NCBI GenBank assembly: GCA_963693305.1
Contig: OY855908.1
Location: forward strand, 39,044,305 to 39,108,304
Direction: 5' to 3'
From: Meandrina meandrites
Taxonomy: Eukaryota; Cnidaria; Anthozoa; Scleractinia; Meandrinidae
Length of the DNA stretch: 64,000 nt
The position numbers and the translations under genes are program-made. Position 1 is the first letter of the stretch, and the number at the start of each line of letters is the position of its first letter. This document shows, piece by piece, positions 13,032 to 24,542 of this stretch. The notes beneath the pieces were generated by a model that saw only the letters and a program-made list of their open reading frames with translations, did no database searches and had not been told where the DNA came from.

Positions 13032-13033
<2 letters not shown>

Positions 13034-13128
<95 letters not shown>
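13034..13128. repeat. (ATT)n microsatellite
   Basis: About 31 uninterrupted ATT units directly after the partial third 259-bp unit. The poly-leucine frame across it is an artefact. Confidence 0.95.
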
Positions 13129-13129
<1 letters not shown>

Positions 13130-13206
13130 TTATTTTTATATCAACATCGTCATTTGTGTGGTCTGCACTCTCCCTTCCTCTCCGTGGAGCCGCGTGGCTT
13201 TGGTGC

Positions 13207-13293
13207 ATTCTCGTCCCCAGAGCTACTCGTTTTATTTGTGCCGTTACGCCGACCACGTGACCAAAAGAAACGGAGGGCTCTGGGGACGAGAAT
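13207..13293. repeat. Small inverted repeat (CTCGTCCCCAGAGC / GCTCTGGGGACGAG)
   Basis: ATTCTCGTCCCCAGAGC at the left and GCTCTGGGGACGAGAAT at the right are exact reverse complements, with about 50 bases between that include GACCACGTGACC. It looks like a short foldback/MITE unit just upstream of ATG9. The region 13294-13817 after it shows no other gene and should contain the ATG9 promoter and 5' UTR; a YY1-like AAAATGGCG sits near 13571. Confidence 0.65.
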
Positions 13294-13817
13294 GGCTTTG
13301 GTGTGGCCTGGATCCGGAAGCCACCCGCGCATGCTCTGTGAAACATAAACAAAACCATTAAAAATTTCGACAAAAAAAGGACTGACGAAAGAGGGGACGA
13401 TTTTGTTGAAGTTCAGGTCCCGTTGCATTTCTTGGAAACACAGCTAGGAAGAACTACTACCACTCTTGATAAAAGCAAGCTTGGAGCCACGGCACTGAAA
13501 GCACAAACAAAGATACAGAAGATTCTACATCGACAGCAGAAGAGTCAGTGTTCGCGATGACGCATCTGTGAAAATGGCGTAGTTGTAAAGTCACTTGCAT
13601 TCCCGTGTTGCAAAGAGTTAACTTGGATTGGAAAATGTCTAGGTCAAAATGGTTTTACAGATATGAATTTTAAGAAGAAACACGTATACATTGTGAATTC
13701 TTTGACGTAGTACAGCTGTGACGCTGTAACATTTTATGCATGAGAAGACGGAGAAGATACACACCGAAATAACGTGACATAAATTTTACACCGATAGTCA
13801 AGGAAATTTTGAGAGGT

Positions 13818-16800
13818 ATGTCTGGATTTCGCACGCAGTACACCCGATTGAACTCAAATTCAGATGATCCTGAAGAGGACTTGCCTCCACAAGGTTTCGA
13901 TATTGGTGCCCGCGGATTTGAGGAAGTCGAGAAAGGTATACAATATGATTTGTATTTACATTCGCTTTTATGTACCATTTGTTTACTTGATGTGCAGTTG
14001 TAATGACCGTTGGTTTTTAGGCGGGAAGGTCTGCACGAAATCTTGGATAATAAAAATACAAGCCTGCGAAAAGCCGTGACGGAGTATAGAAATATAAAAG
14101 ATATAAATTAATACAGATCCTGAGATTTCCGATACGGACGGCTTGATTAATTAAATATATAAATGGGTTTGAGTTCGAGACTTATCAAAAGCAGTCAGGC
14201 TTGTAAGTTCTTTCACTTATTCTTACTTCTGTTTTTATATTTCATTCACAGGACGTTGGAATCACATAGAGAATCTTGATGAATTCTTCATTCGGATATC
14301 CTTTATTTACATTGTTGTTTGAATAATAAAAAAAATTCTTTTAACTCCAGCAGGGGATATATGCATGGAATATTACCAGTACATGTTGGTAAAGAAAAAT
14401 TCAAGACTTTGTTGAAAGATGGAGAATGCTTCATGCTTGTTACACCCCCATGCACTGGCTGGTCATCAGGGAAGGGGTTTTGACCCTACAGCGATGCTAG
14501 CAATACATGTGTTGTGGTGAACCGAGTCTTACAAGACCTTACAAATATGCGAGGCAGTGAGGCATGCAAAGCAAGATAGCGAGGCATACGAGGCAGAAAT
14601 CCCTCACCCCAATAAAAAGGCTAACTGCAAGCCAGCTGTAGGCTTACCGAGGTTCTATTTAGGCTAACTGGAGTGCCATGTAAGGCTAACTGAAGTGCTA
14701 TGTAGGCTCACTGGAATGGCTTGCATGCCTCACTGCCTCGCACTTTGTAATGACCCAGTTTAACCCTTGGTACAATTTGGTGTGTGGTAATATATGGTAG
14801 TAAATATAAAACAAAAGAAAATACCAAATTACACCAAGAGTAAAATTGAACCACAACATATGCACTCCAATCTGCCACCCTGTGTGAAGTGAAATCTGCA
14901 TAATTTTCAAGACAAACCACATGACCTGTTTTGAAGATTCACACAACTAAATTACAACAAATAAAGAAATTCTGGACCAATAAATGGTGCTTAAATGCTG
15001 TGAGTAATGCTATGGTCTCCATGTGAGACTGGAGGACTTGCCATTTTGACAAGTCTAAAACAGAATCTCTGCGAAAAGTGAAATAAGTTTTCATGTAAAA
15101 AAAAATGGGTGAAAATAATGTGAAAATCTTTACTGTCCAAAGAAAGCTGTGGAACACTGGACCAAAGCAAAGCAATCATCCTTTTCTCCCCCTTGCCTTG
15201 CCCCCCTTGGGTGTCCCTGTGTGCATTTTTCACTGCATAACAAACTCTACAATCTACTGAGAACCCGTAGTTAGTGTTCACTTTTTTTGCTGATGGTGGC
15301 ATCTTAAAGATTGTTTCTTTGTCACAATAATTAACAATTATCCTGCGAAATCGCGCGGAATATCGCCTGATACTTAGCTGACGAGGCCGTAGGCCGAGTT
15401 GGCTAAAATCAGACGATATTCTGCAAGATTGATTATTATTCAACAAATTGTCAACGAAACGCTTTTTGTAGCGAGAATAACTGTGGTTGTGCGGCACTTT
15501 GCAAGATTTTGGACGAATCTTGGCGATCTACGTATATCGCAGGATATCTGTTACAGATAACAATGGCTTTCTGACCATATATGGGCATCGCGCGAGCTTG
15601 TTGAATAATAACACTATTTATTGGTAGATGTATTTCCCACTAGTTAATCCCTTCAGCCGAGAGACAACTTTCTTCTATAATCCTTGACCGTTTATTACAT
15701 ATATGAATATCACAGGAATCATGGATTTGTTTGTATTCTTCTGAATGAGATCTGTGAACTTATGTAAGTGACTTGTTAATGTTTTTTGTGTTTCAGTCTT
15801 GAATATAATATTATTTTGCATTTATATGTAAGAAGGACCTCACATACACAAATTAAAATAGTTTAAGGGAATGAGTTGTGATAACATTAATTTCAATTTC
15901 AGAAGAAGAAATGATAATACATGTATTAATAATAATATGCATTATTATTCCACTATTGCGCCATTTTACCATATTAGGGCAAAAGAACGCGCAAAATATG
16001 CCACGTTATTACACTGTAGAACAGGGCAAAAATACGGACTGAAAGTGAAGCGACAAAATGGCTGAACCAAACTTTAATTTTTAGTGGAATAATAAATCCC
16101 TTATTTGATGGTTTAACATATAATACAAGCGGACATTTTGCTCATTGCTCGTATTACTACGCAACTCGCAAAATATCTGCGCGTATTATATGTTAAACCA
16201 TTGAATAAGGTGTATATACAGCATGGAATAATACAATATAAAGTAAAAATTAGTTATTATAAGTAAATTCTGGTTTAGTTTGGTTCAATAATCTTGTTAA
16301 TACAAAACTAAAAGTCTCTTACTTTTTACATTTCTTGCAGTCAATTTGTGTTTGTGGTTTTATTTACATCATTCCTGATTCTCTGCGTGGATTATGACAC
16401 CTTGTTTAACCACAAGACCCCTACATTCTCTAATGTAGTGCATTTTCACAGAGTGCAACAGTAAGTAATTAAAATATTATTTTAACGTTTTGTACTTACA
16501 ATGTGTGGGTCTCTATGCTTGCTCTAATGCACGGCAATAAATTCTGTTATTTAAAGATAGTATTGCATTCTGCAAATTTCATGAATTAATATCTTGCTTT
16601 GCAGTATGGAACCTGCCATGGTTGTTTGCCTCGTCATAGCATTTATTTTTTGGCTGATTCGTGTGGCAAGAATTGTGATACATTTCTTTAAGCTTATGGA
16701 AATATGGGCATTTTATAAAAATGCACTGAGAATATCAGAGGTAGGTGATGCGAAAATCAAATGATGCCAAATAACAAGCAAATTAATGCAGACCTTTTAA

Positions 16801-19800
16801 TCCTCTCCTGAATGCAAATAAAGTTCAACTCTGTAGTGAATTTCCTAACGTGTGTTGATATGTTTTGTCTCCAGAGGGAACTAACAAACCTTCAGTGGCA
16901 GGATGTTCAAAAGCGATTAATAGAAGTTCAGAAGGTTCATCAAATGTGTGTACACAAGGAAGAACTAACAGAACTTGGTTTGTGACCTTATAAAATTATT
17001 GTTTTATTTAAAACTTAGTAAGTGCATTTTAAGAGGCCTTATGCATCCAATGGCACAATGAGGACAGGTGAAGTGCATTTTAAAGTGATATAGACATGAA
17101 ATGCATGCACATCTACATACATGTAGCTGTAGTTACCCTGTCCCCACATTGCAGGCCTATTATCTAGTGAACAGTATATTTTGAGACTTTTTGGCTTCCA
17201 TGTACCATCAATCATTGTTACCAAGGCAGTGGACTACAAGCGCATTAGATATTACATGTCTCGACTCATGTATTTGACAACTGAAACTGCAACTGCAACT
17301 AAAACTGTCTCTCCTTGGGAACTAGTTTTGAATCTCTAGCTGGGAAGAACTGCGATTTGACCTGGAAACTCTGATCATGTGTGAAGTGTCTCAAATCATC
17401 TACAGTTTCCATAGTGTACATGAAAGGCACTACATGGATTCGGTCTGTGTGCATGCTCAATGCACTACACCAAGTCATACATTATCTGTATGAAAATTTT
17501 GAAGTTCGAATCCCAGGAGTTTGGAAAATGATACAGTCTATCCTGTCCTTACAAACACCTCTATAACATGGGCACTTCTTTATTATAGACTTGGTCCCAG
17601 AGAGAAATATAGTTCATTATAATCGCTATCTATATATTACGGACACTCAGCCCTGTCCCTTTGTTGTCTTTTTTATGGAGGATTGCCCAAAGAGGGAGGC
17701 AGCAGGTAGCTTCATGATTGATATTCATTATTTTATTCAGACATCCATCATCGCATTCTAAGATGGAAAAATTACATGTTGGCAATGCAGAACAAGTCAG
17801 TCATTTCTTGTACGTACAACTTTCCGTTTGTTGGTGAAAGGTAAGTTGTCATGATTTTTTATCTCTTGTACACACTGTCATGGGTGGGGACAGGAGGGTG
17901 GGAGCCCAGGAGAAAGGGGCAGGAGGCAGGAGAAGAGAGGATGAGAAGCAGGATTCACAAGGTGTTGCAGGAACCAGGCACGAGAAATCAAGAAGAATTT
18001 TGCAACAGTTCATTATATTTTGCAATAGAAATGGAACAAAGAACTGCAGAAAGGGGCGGGAAGTGGGAAGCGGGAGTAAAAGGTATGAGAAGCAGGAGGT
18101 TCAGACACCCCTGTTCCCCTCCCCCTCCCCTCCCCCTCCCCCCCCCCCCACACACTCTAGTAACAATAAACTATGTCTTTCTTTAACTCCTGCAAAGTGG
18201 ATGCACATAATGTGATTGGACCGTACTTGTTGTTATTGATCCACAGAGCATTTTTAACAGAGGGAATGAAGTACAACCTAAAACTGATTTTATTCTGGGG
18301 CCCAGGAAGTCCTTTCCAAAACAACTGGAAGCTGAGAGAAGAATTCAGGAATCCTGCAAACAGGTCAGCAAATTACATTGTTAGGACGATCCTCATTCAA
18401 ATCAGCTCTCATCACAGCATGTTCAGTCTCTATCATTGACCAAATCAAACTACTGGTACATCATGAAAATAATTATATCCTATGTCTTCTGTCTTGTCTG
18501 GCTCTATTCCCCATATGGAGAAAAGGGAACAAACATTTCTATATTATATTATTGACTGAAATTTATGGTCATGTGTCAGTAGAAATTAAAATGCAATAGA
18601 AAACTTGGGACATTGTGTAATTATGATTTTTTTAATTCCTTGTAGATTTGTATTGGCAAACCGGTAAGTTGAGTCTTAAAAATGTCCTTTTTTTACCTAT
18701 TGGTTTTGTAAATGTCCGTTACCATAATTATTCCTGAAATAAAATCCTTGTTTGTAGAGAAGATCTGTAAACTAGTAAAGTATGAATGCTAAACGTTAAG
18801 TTTCTGCGATATAGGATTCATAATGTTAAGACTGGGAATGATTTGTGTACTGATTGGGCCGTAGTAAGCCTCTTTTTCTAAGTATTCCTCATGTATTGTA
18901 TACATTGTAGGTTGGCTAGACGTATTTTCTGGATTGGAATAGCAAACATTGTACTTTCCCCTTTTATTATTATCTGGGTTATTTTGTATTCGTTCTTCAC
19001 TTATGCTGAGGTAGGTGAAAATTGGAAATAATGGCGTTTGTAAAAGTATTTTCGTAATTAAGCTGCCTGGCGTTTCTAGCTGTGTTGTTACATTTTAAAA
19101 GGATTAAATTACCGTAAAATTCCGGTTATAAGCCCCCCGCTTATAAGCCCTCCCGGTTATAGGCCCATCAACCTAGAAACAAGATAATACATCCGGTTAT
19201 AAGCCCCCCCACCCTCCCCGGATATAAGTCCCCCTCTGCCGGATGACAGTACTGAACAGGGCTAAAAGTTGCTTTGTTATGATCTTTTACCTTAAAAGCA
19301 TATAACGATCAACACTGTCCTGGCTCGTTTCGAAGCGCTTTTTTTTATTCCGCTTATAAGCCCCCCCCCCCCCCCCCCCGGATATAAGCCCCTCCGTTTA
19401 TAATCCCACCCAAAAACCCTTACGAAGTTGTATAAGCCCAGGGCTTATAACCGGAATTTTACGGTATGTCGACTGATATAAAGCCTAAATTAGAGTCATG
19501 TCTGAAAAATAACGACTGGTGGCAAACACAAATATTGCTGACAGCAGTGAACCAATCAAACCTCACAGCAAAAACATGCAACAGTGCCAAGCACGGAGAG
19601 TCGCACTGGAAGCCAAATCACGAATGGTTTGTCTTTGTTCCTGATAAACTGAGAATAAACTAGGAGTAATCGTAGATTATGCAGTGCGTTCAACATGCTC
19701 GACATTGAAGAACAACGTGCTACTTGTAACTTGCCGGCGAACAAAGCACGGCTCACGGCCAACAATGGAACGATCTGCTTACGTCAACAAATGTACTTTC

Positions 19801-22800
19801 ACTGCGTGCGTACATACCAGTCCCTGGCGGACAACAATTATTACATGAGATCGAGGCAAATTGCAGAAGAAACGAAATCTCGATTTTTCTTAGCTACACA
19901 AGATTAGGGTTGCGTTCTCCTATCGTCGAACGCTAAAATAGCGTAATATTTTATAGACTACGAGCAGTCCCTCATTTTTCTTGGTTCATCGAGGGAAACA
20001 AAGCACTTGTGGAAAATGGTCACGCTGCCATTTTTCCACTCTCGCCTGCTCGTAGTCTAACGTTATGTGATTGGTTAAATCAAATTATATATGTTGCAGT
20101 TAATTTTTTTCTTCAGTTAAATTTTATTTTCTTTTGTTTTAAACTCATTATCATACATTACCATACCCAAAAACAAAGGAAGAATAAAATTTAACTGAAG
20201 AAAAAAATTAACTGCAACATATATTCGGCCAGCTTGTCCTATGTTTCTCATTAATTGAATTTTTTGGTCTCTAGATGGTGAAAAGAGAACCTGATACTTT
20301 TGGAGCACGCAAATGGTAAGAGTTTGGAAACAAAGTATGCTGCTATTTTGGAGGTTACGATGTCCTATGCCTCCCTGTGTTGCCGTGGTGGCTCGCCGGA
20401 AATTTGATACAGTGAAACCCCACCATATGGTCACCTCGTCAACACGGTCACTTGTTTTGTCCTGGCGAAAAAACGTTCATTCATTTTCTTATAAAAAAAT
20501 CCCGTTATTGAATTAAAACACGGCCAACGGCCACATTCTGAAATGTAATCCTTTAAAATTTTACCCCGTTAATACGGCCACGACGGCCACTCTAACCAGA
20601 TACGCAGTCATCATAATTGACCAAACAAAACAAACCCCACAGTATAACTTATATTGCCAACAATTTATTTTACATCTATTTAACGCCAGAACCTGAGTAT
20701 ATTCTGGACATTTTATAGGTCTTCCTATGGCAGACTGTTTTTTCGACATTTTAATGAATTGGACCACGAACTCCAGACTAGGTGAGTAAAAAAAAAAGTG
20801 AATCGTCATTACTTATAATAACTAATGGGTGAGTGGGTGAATTTAAAAAAGTCTGCATACGAGCCTAGTGGCTCATCAGGCCAGAGCTTATCTCGGTTTC
20901 CGTAGCATGAAGCGACTAGGAGTATTTCTACTCCCCCTGGATGGGATGCTAGTCCATCGCAGGGTTACCCCCACTAGCAATTCGCCGGTACCCATTTATA
21001 CACCTAGGTGAAGAGAGACACTATGAGAGTAAAGTGTCTTGCCCAAGAACACAACGCAGTGCCCCGGCCAGGGCTTGAACCCGGACCGCCCGATCAGGTT
21101 AACTTATTTTTACTTTTTTTCTCGTTTTCCAGATTGAGTAAAGCGTACGAACCAGCTTCCAAGTACATGAATCTTTTCGTCTCTCCTTTCATGGCCATCA
21201 TAGCCAAGTAAGTTTTTTTTCGTTCTTGTTCGTCCAGTCAAGTTTCGTTTTCCGGAGATCCCGAGAAGCACCCGAAAAGGTCCTATTTCTTCCTGTCCAA
21301 TCAGAAAATAGCTCAAGCGTTTGAAAGGTGTTACGTCAGCTTGTCGGGGTCAGGCGACGTCATGTTACTTACTACTTAGCAATGCTGTCCACAAAAATCG
21401 CAGGCTCGGTCAGTAGATTCCGGAGTCCGCAAATGAAAGCACATAAATAGTAAATCTGTTATTTTGAAGAAACTGAGTACATTGATGTTGTTACCCCGTA
21501 GGAACTTGGCATTTTTTGCTGGAGCGCTGTTCGCTGTGTTGACGATATTTACACTGCTGGACAGGGATGTTCTGCTCGCGGAACACGTGCTGACTGCTAT
21601 AGCAATATTAGGTGAGGTCAAAGAGATTAAAGGTAGAGGGATGTGTTTCGTAACAAAAAGCAACTTGAAAGGAATTGCTATCCCCCCCCCCCCCCCCCCC
21701 CCCCTGGATGGGATCCTAGTCCATCGCAGGTTATTCCGACTTTTTGTTAGTGAACTGCTCCCAAGAACAGTGAACTTGCCTCGTCCAAGAACTCTGGCGA
21801 CCAGGCTCCAACCAGGGCCACTCGATTCTGAAAGCGTGAATCACTTGTCTTACATTGTTTTATTCGCTTTGTTTTCAGGGTTAATAATACGAGGATGTTA
21901 CGTATTCATACCTGATGAGGTTGGTTTATTATTTACGTTTAATTTAAAACGAGCATAAATAGAGTTTTTTAACGTAACCAAAACCAAAAACATGCAGCCG
22001 GTGCTTTGTGGGAAAACGCGCAAATGGTGCCAAGCGCGGGAAAACACGCAACCGGTGACAAGCGCGGGAAAACACGCAACCGGTGACAAGCGCGGGAAAA
22101 CACGCAACCGGTGACAAGCGCGGGAAAACACGCAACCGGTGACAAGCGCGGGAAAACCTTCGTAAGCCAAGTCAATATTAGCGTTCTAGGGGCATCGTAT
22201 CTCACTACTCCCGGATGAATGAAATACGATGCCCCTAAAAACGACTGCGTGACTTGGCCAAATGTTTTTCAATCATTCCAAGACGAGTAAAAAAGCTCGG
22301 CAAGAACACATTCAAAGTAAAGGCATGTTTACTTTTGACTTTTTATCTCGCCTTTTTATTTTTGTAGAACACTGTATGGGATCCTGAGCAACTTTTAAAG
22401 CAAATCGTGTCCCACACTCACTATATTCCTGATTCGTGGAAAGGAAAGGCCCACACAAGAGAGGTTTGTAAAACGCTTTGAAAACAATATACAGCCGAGC
22501 ACGCTTGTAATAGAATGGTGGAACGAGTCCCCCCCCCCCCTCCCCCCACCCCAGATATCATAACACGGTGTTTCGCCATCATTTACTGAAGCAGACTCCT
22601 TCAAGAAAATTCAAAGCCCCTTAGAGGATAAAAGAAGAACTGGAATCTGGTTTTATTTTCAACGGATGCACGAACTGTTTTACCGAGTTTCGTACGTCTC
22701 CCCTCTGCCCTCAGTTTCATTGTACCCCAGTAATACTGTTCTCATTGTTGTACTTGTTAATCGTGTTTCAGGTGCGACAAAAGTTTTCTCAGGTGTTCCA

Positions 22801-24542
22801 GTACAAAGCGGTAAGTAAAGTGTAAGCTGGCCTCAAAAGTTTGGGCAAATATATTTGTATTTTTTATTTATTTCAATAAGCTTTTTTATGATACTTGCTG
22901 TTGTTGTTTTAGGAATACGTGATTCAAGAGCTGTTCAGCCCTATCGTGACGCCGTTCCTTTTGTGTTTTAATCTGCGCTACAAAGCTCTTGATATCGTGG
23001 ATTTCTTCAGAAATTTCACTGTTGATGTTGTTGGTGTTGGGGATGTTTGTTCGTTTGCCCAGATGGACGTTAAAAGGCATGGAAACCCAGAGGTATGATC
23101 GAAAATAAAGCTTCTTCCTGGCCCTTTTAGATTGCTAAACATTACTCGAACTCAGAGTGGAGGGAGAGAAACATTTTGTCTATCTACATGTTTCAAATGC
23201 TTATTTCTGCTTTTTTAGTGGTTAACCCAAGGATTAACAGAAGCAACACAATATGAACAAGCTGAGCATGGAAAAACAGAACTGTCGCTTGTTCATTTCT
23301 CTGTAAGTGCTCATTTTAGACCTTCTTTTTTTTAGTTTACACGAATTTACTGTACAACCTAACGATGAACGTTGTTTTGCAGATAAGGAACCCAACTTGG
23401 AAACCAACAGAACAAGGCGCACAGTTTATCAGCACAATTAGGGAAAATGGTGATTGCAAAATTATTTGCATTTAAATTAGATTAGATTTGTTGTCAAGTG
23501 AACTATAAGCATGTAATGCAATTCCAAATCTGCCCGCTAAGAAAGGTAACGCTCGAGTGTTAGGATCAGTCGTGGAGGCAAAAATTCTCGTCATCGTTCC
23601 TTGAAAACCTATCCAAAGATGACCTACTAAATTTTAGGATAGTGTAAGACTTTTGAAAAGCTTTTTGAACGATTTGAATGAGTCTTTCCTTTGCAGGATG
23701 CTATAGGTGAAAAAAAAAATGTTGCTATACCGTTAAGCTATAGTGTTAGTGTGCTTATCTTGCGACTCTTGCTCGTGTTTGTAGTGCTCGTGTTTGTAGT
23801 TTGCCTCTTAATTCTGTGTAAACGTTTTTTTGTACTCAGCGGTCCAAGAAGGTCTGAACCTAAGCCACAGTGCTGCTATGTCTGAAGCGAACTCGCTTCC
23901 AGATTACAGATCGGGCAGTGTAAGTGTTTTTTTTTTTTTCAATACACAAAAAGTTTGCCAAACGTTTCATTTATGACAAGTTTTTATGACTGTATTCTCC
24001 TCTGCGTCATACCCTCAGTTTCAAGGCTTGCCATATATTAATCCCATGAGCCTCAGCGATCCGTCTCTTACTCCACTGGGGACTACCGCTGTAACACCAA
24101 AGCAGCAGGCTCAAGTAAGGGAAATGCTCATGAACTCCAGCATGATGTACATGCATGAGGTAAGGAGATTTTACCCATAAATCAGTTAGCTGTATCCGTT
24201 TTAATGTAGCTTACACAACTTTTCAAATCTGTTTCAGCTGCGAGATCGTCAGGTTGAACAGCCCGGAGCACCACGAGTTGCCAGCTTAACAACCACAGCA
24301 AGACAACAGCAGGAACAGCCATCGACTTCCGCTCAGCTTTTTGAAGAAGACAGCGAAACAGAACAGCTGAGGTATGCAAACAGTACGCGAATCACTAGTC
24401 TCCAGCTTGCGCGCAATGGCTGTTTCGGTTCTCTGGATATCCCCAGATGAGCGAGTTTTCTGAATGGAGTGATTTGTTTTCGTAAAATGATTTAAATTGA
24501 CGCTGTATTTTGTGTTACAGGGACGACGTGGGGATTGTGTGA
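13818..24542 (+). CDS. ATG9: ATG9, autophagy-related phospholipid scramblase (24 coding exons, 697 aa)
   Basis: Exons 13818-13935, 14252-14295, 15699-15763, 16341-16460, 16605-16740, 16875-16977, 17741-17840, 18247-18363, 18646-18663, 18911-19010, 20275-20315, 20719-20781, 21133-21207, 21502-21611, 21879-21919, 22368-22463, 22772-22810, 22913-23092, 23219-23302, 23383-23449, 23840-23919, 24019-24159, 24238-24371, 24521-24542. All phases agree. ATG9 is the multispanning protein of Golgi/endosome vesicles that seeds autophagosomes and scrambles lipids as a homotrimer. Diagnostic stretches run in family order: WNHIENLDEFF (about 42-52), CVDYD after the first membrane helix, LILFWGPGSPF, ASKYMN, EHVLT, ELFSPIVTPF, DFFRNFTVDVVGVGD, SFAQMDV and GKTELSLVHF. 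Four membrane helices lie near 77-97, 119-143, 283-303 and 370-390. The disordered tail (about 575-697) is shorter than in human ATG9A (839 aa). Intron 2 is AT-AC. Exon 9 is an 18-nt micro-exon. Identification is firm; exons 21-24 are less conserved. Confidence 0.95.
14549..14745. repeat. Foldback element in ATG9 intron 2
   Basis: GCGAGGCAGTGAGGCATGCAA near the left end is an exact inverse of TTGCATGCCTCACTGCCTCGC at the right. The interior holds several AGGCTAACTG-like short repeats. No coding content. Confidence 0.7.
15335..15560. repeat. Diverged palindromic repeat
   Basis: A central palindrome (CTGATACTTAGCTGACGAGGCC against GGCCGAGTTGGCTAAAATCAG) is flanked by imperfect arms containing CGATATT/AATATCG and TGCGATATA-like motifs. 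Probably a decayed MITE. The U12 branch site lies downstream, outside it. Confidence 0.4.
16063..16286. mobile_element. MITE-like element with TGAACCAAAC termini
   Basis: TGAACCAAAC (16063) and GTTTGGTTCA (ending 16286) are inverse ends. Nested inside are longer arms, CCTTATTTGATGGTTTAACA and TGTTAAACCATTGAATAAGG. It lies in ATG9 intron 3, ending about 50 bases before exon 4. Confidence 0.65.
17870..18160. repeat. Purine-rich then C-rich low-complexity DNA in ATG9 intron 7
   Basis: A G/A-rich stretch (GGGGACAGGAGGGTGGGAGC and similar) is followed by a CCTCCCC/poly-C tract at 18118-18150. The open frames here are compositional. The tract is strongly strand-biased and could form non-B DNA. Confidence 0.6.
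19112..19464. mobile_element. Tc1/mariner-type MITE with TA target duplication
   Basis: Perfect inverted ends (CCGTAAAATTCCGGTTATAA and its inverse) flanked by TA on both sides (19110-19111 and 19465-19466). The interior is built of repeated CTTATAAGCCCC-type motifs and C-runs. It lies in ATG9 intron 10 and has no coding capacity. Confidence 0.85.
19953..20060. repeat. Short inverted repeat (AGACTACGAGCAG / CTGCTCGTAGTCT)
   Basis: TAGACTACGAGCAGTCCCTC at the left and CTGCTCGTAGTCTAA at the right are inverse ends. The same terminal motif family (ACTACGAGCA, GCTTGTAGTCTAG) is seen again at 60966-61080, so this is a dispersed element family in this genome. Confidence 0.7.
20088..20226. mobile_element. 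Near-perfect hairpin element
   Basis: The left arm (ATATATGTTGCAGTTAATTT...) and right arm (...AAATTAACTGCAACATATAT) are inverse over about 50 bases, with only ~35 bases between. Arm identity is high, suggesting a young foldback element. It lies in ATG9 intron 10, ending about 50 bases before exon 11. Confidence 0.8.
20845..21096 (-). mobile_element. tRNA-derived SINE, reverse orientation, 5'-truncated
   Basis: Read on the minus strand it matches the SINE at 34211-34508 from the B-box-like GGTTCAAGCCCTGGCC through ATAAATGGGTACC, GATGGACTAGCATCCCATCC and the tail motif near GCAGACTTT. The A-box end is missing. It sits in ATG9 intron 12. Confidence 0.75.
21695..21840 (-). mobile_element. Diverged SINE fragment, reverse orientation
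   Basis: Minus-strand reading shows a degraded B-box region (GGTTGGAGCCTGG) and the conserved GATGGACTAGGATCCCATCC block found in the other SINE copies. It is preceded by a poly-C run at 21682-21704. ATG9 intron 14. Confidence 0.6.
22010..22157. repeat. 28-bp minisatellite, about 5 copies
   Basis: The unit AAGCGCGGGAAAACACGCAACCGGTGAC repeats with near-perfect identity; the first copy is more diverged (CAAATGGTGCC). Every unit contains GCGCGGGAAA, which matches the E2F consensus. It lies in ATG9 intron 15. Confidence 0.9.
22167..22260. repeat. Small inverted repeat next to the minisatellite
   Basis: GCCAAGTCA...AGGGGCATCGTAT and ATACGATGCCCCT...TGACTTGGC are inverse arms separated by about 25 bases. 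No coding content. Confidence 0.7.

Larger units (their letters stand above)
12454..13033. repeat. 259-bp tandem repeat, 2.2 copies, each full unit carrying a tRNA-like gene
   Basis: The sequence TCACATATCACC starts units at 12454, 12713 and 12972, exactly 259 bases apart. The units are almost identical (one visible difference, AATCATTT versus AATCGTTT). Each full unit contains a tRNA-like cloverleaf followed by a run of about 16-17 T, a Pol III terminator. The array runs straight into an ATT microsatellite. Such close identity means a recent duplication or assembly-level tandem. Confidence 0.9.
14296..15698 (+). other. U12-type AT-AC intron of ATG9
   Basis: Exon 2 ends at CATTCGG and the intron opens ATATCCTTT, the U12-type 5' splice site. 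No GT donor keeps the reading frame. The 3' end reads TCCTTGACC-GTTTATTAC, with a U12-like branch site whose branch adenosine lies 11 nt before the terminal AC. The join continues the protein as FFIR-IYEYHRNHGF, which matches the conserved ATG9 N-terminus. The intron carries a palindromic element (14549-14745) and a second partial palindrome (about 15335-15560). Confidence 0.85.

Noticed and set aside
21898..22205. Minus-strand frames with repeated CHRLRVFPRLSPVACFP
   Set aside because: Translation of the 28-bp minisatellite in an ATG9 intron.
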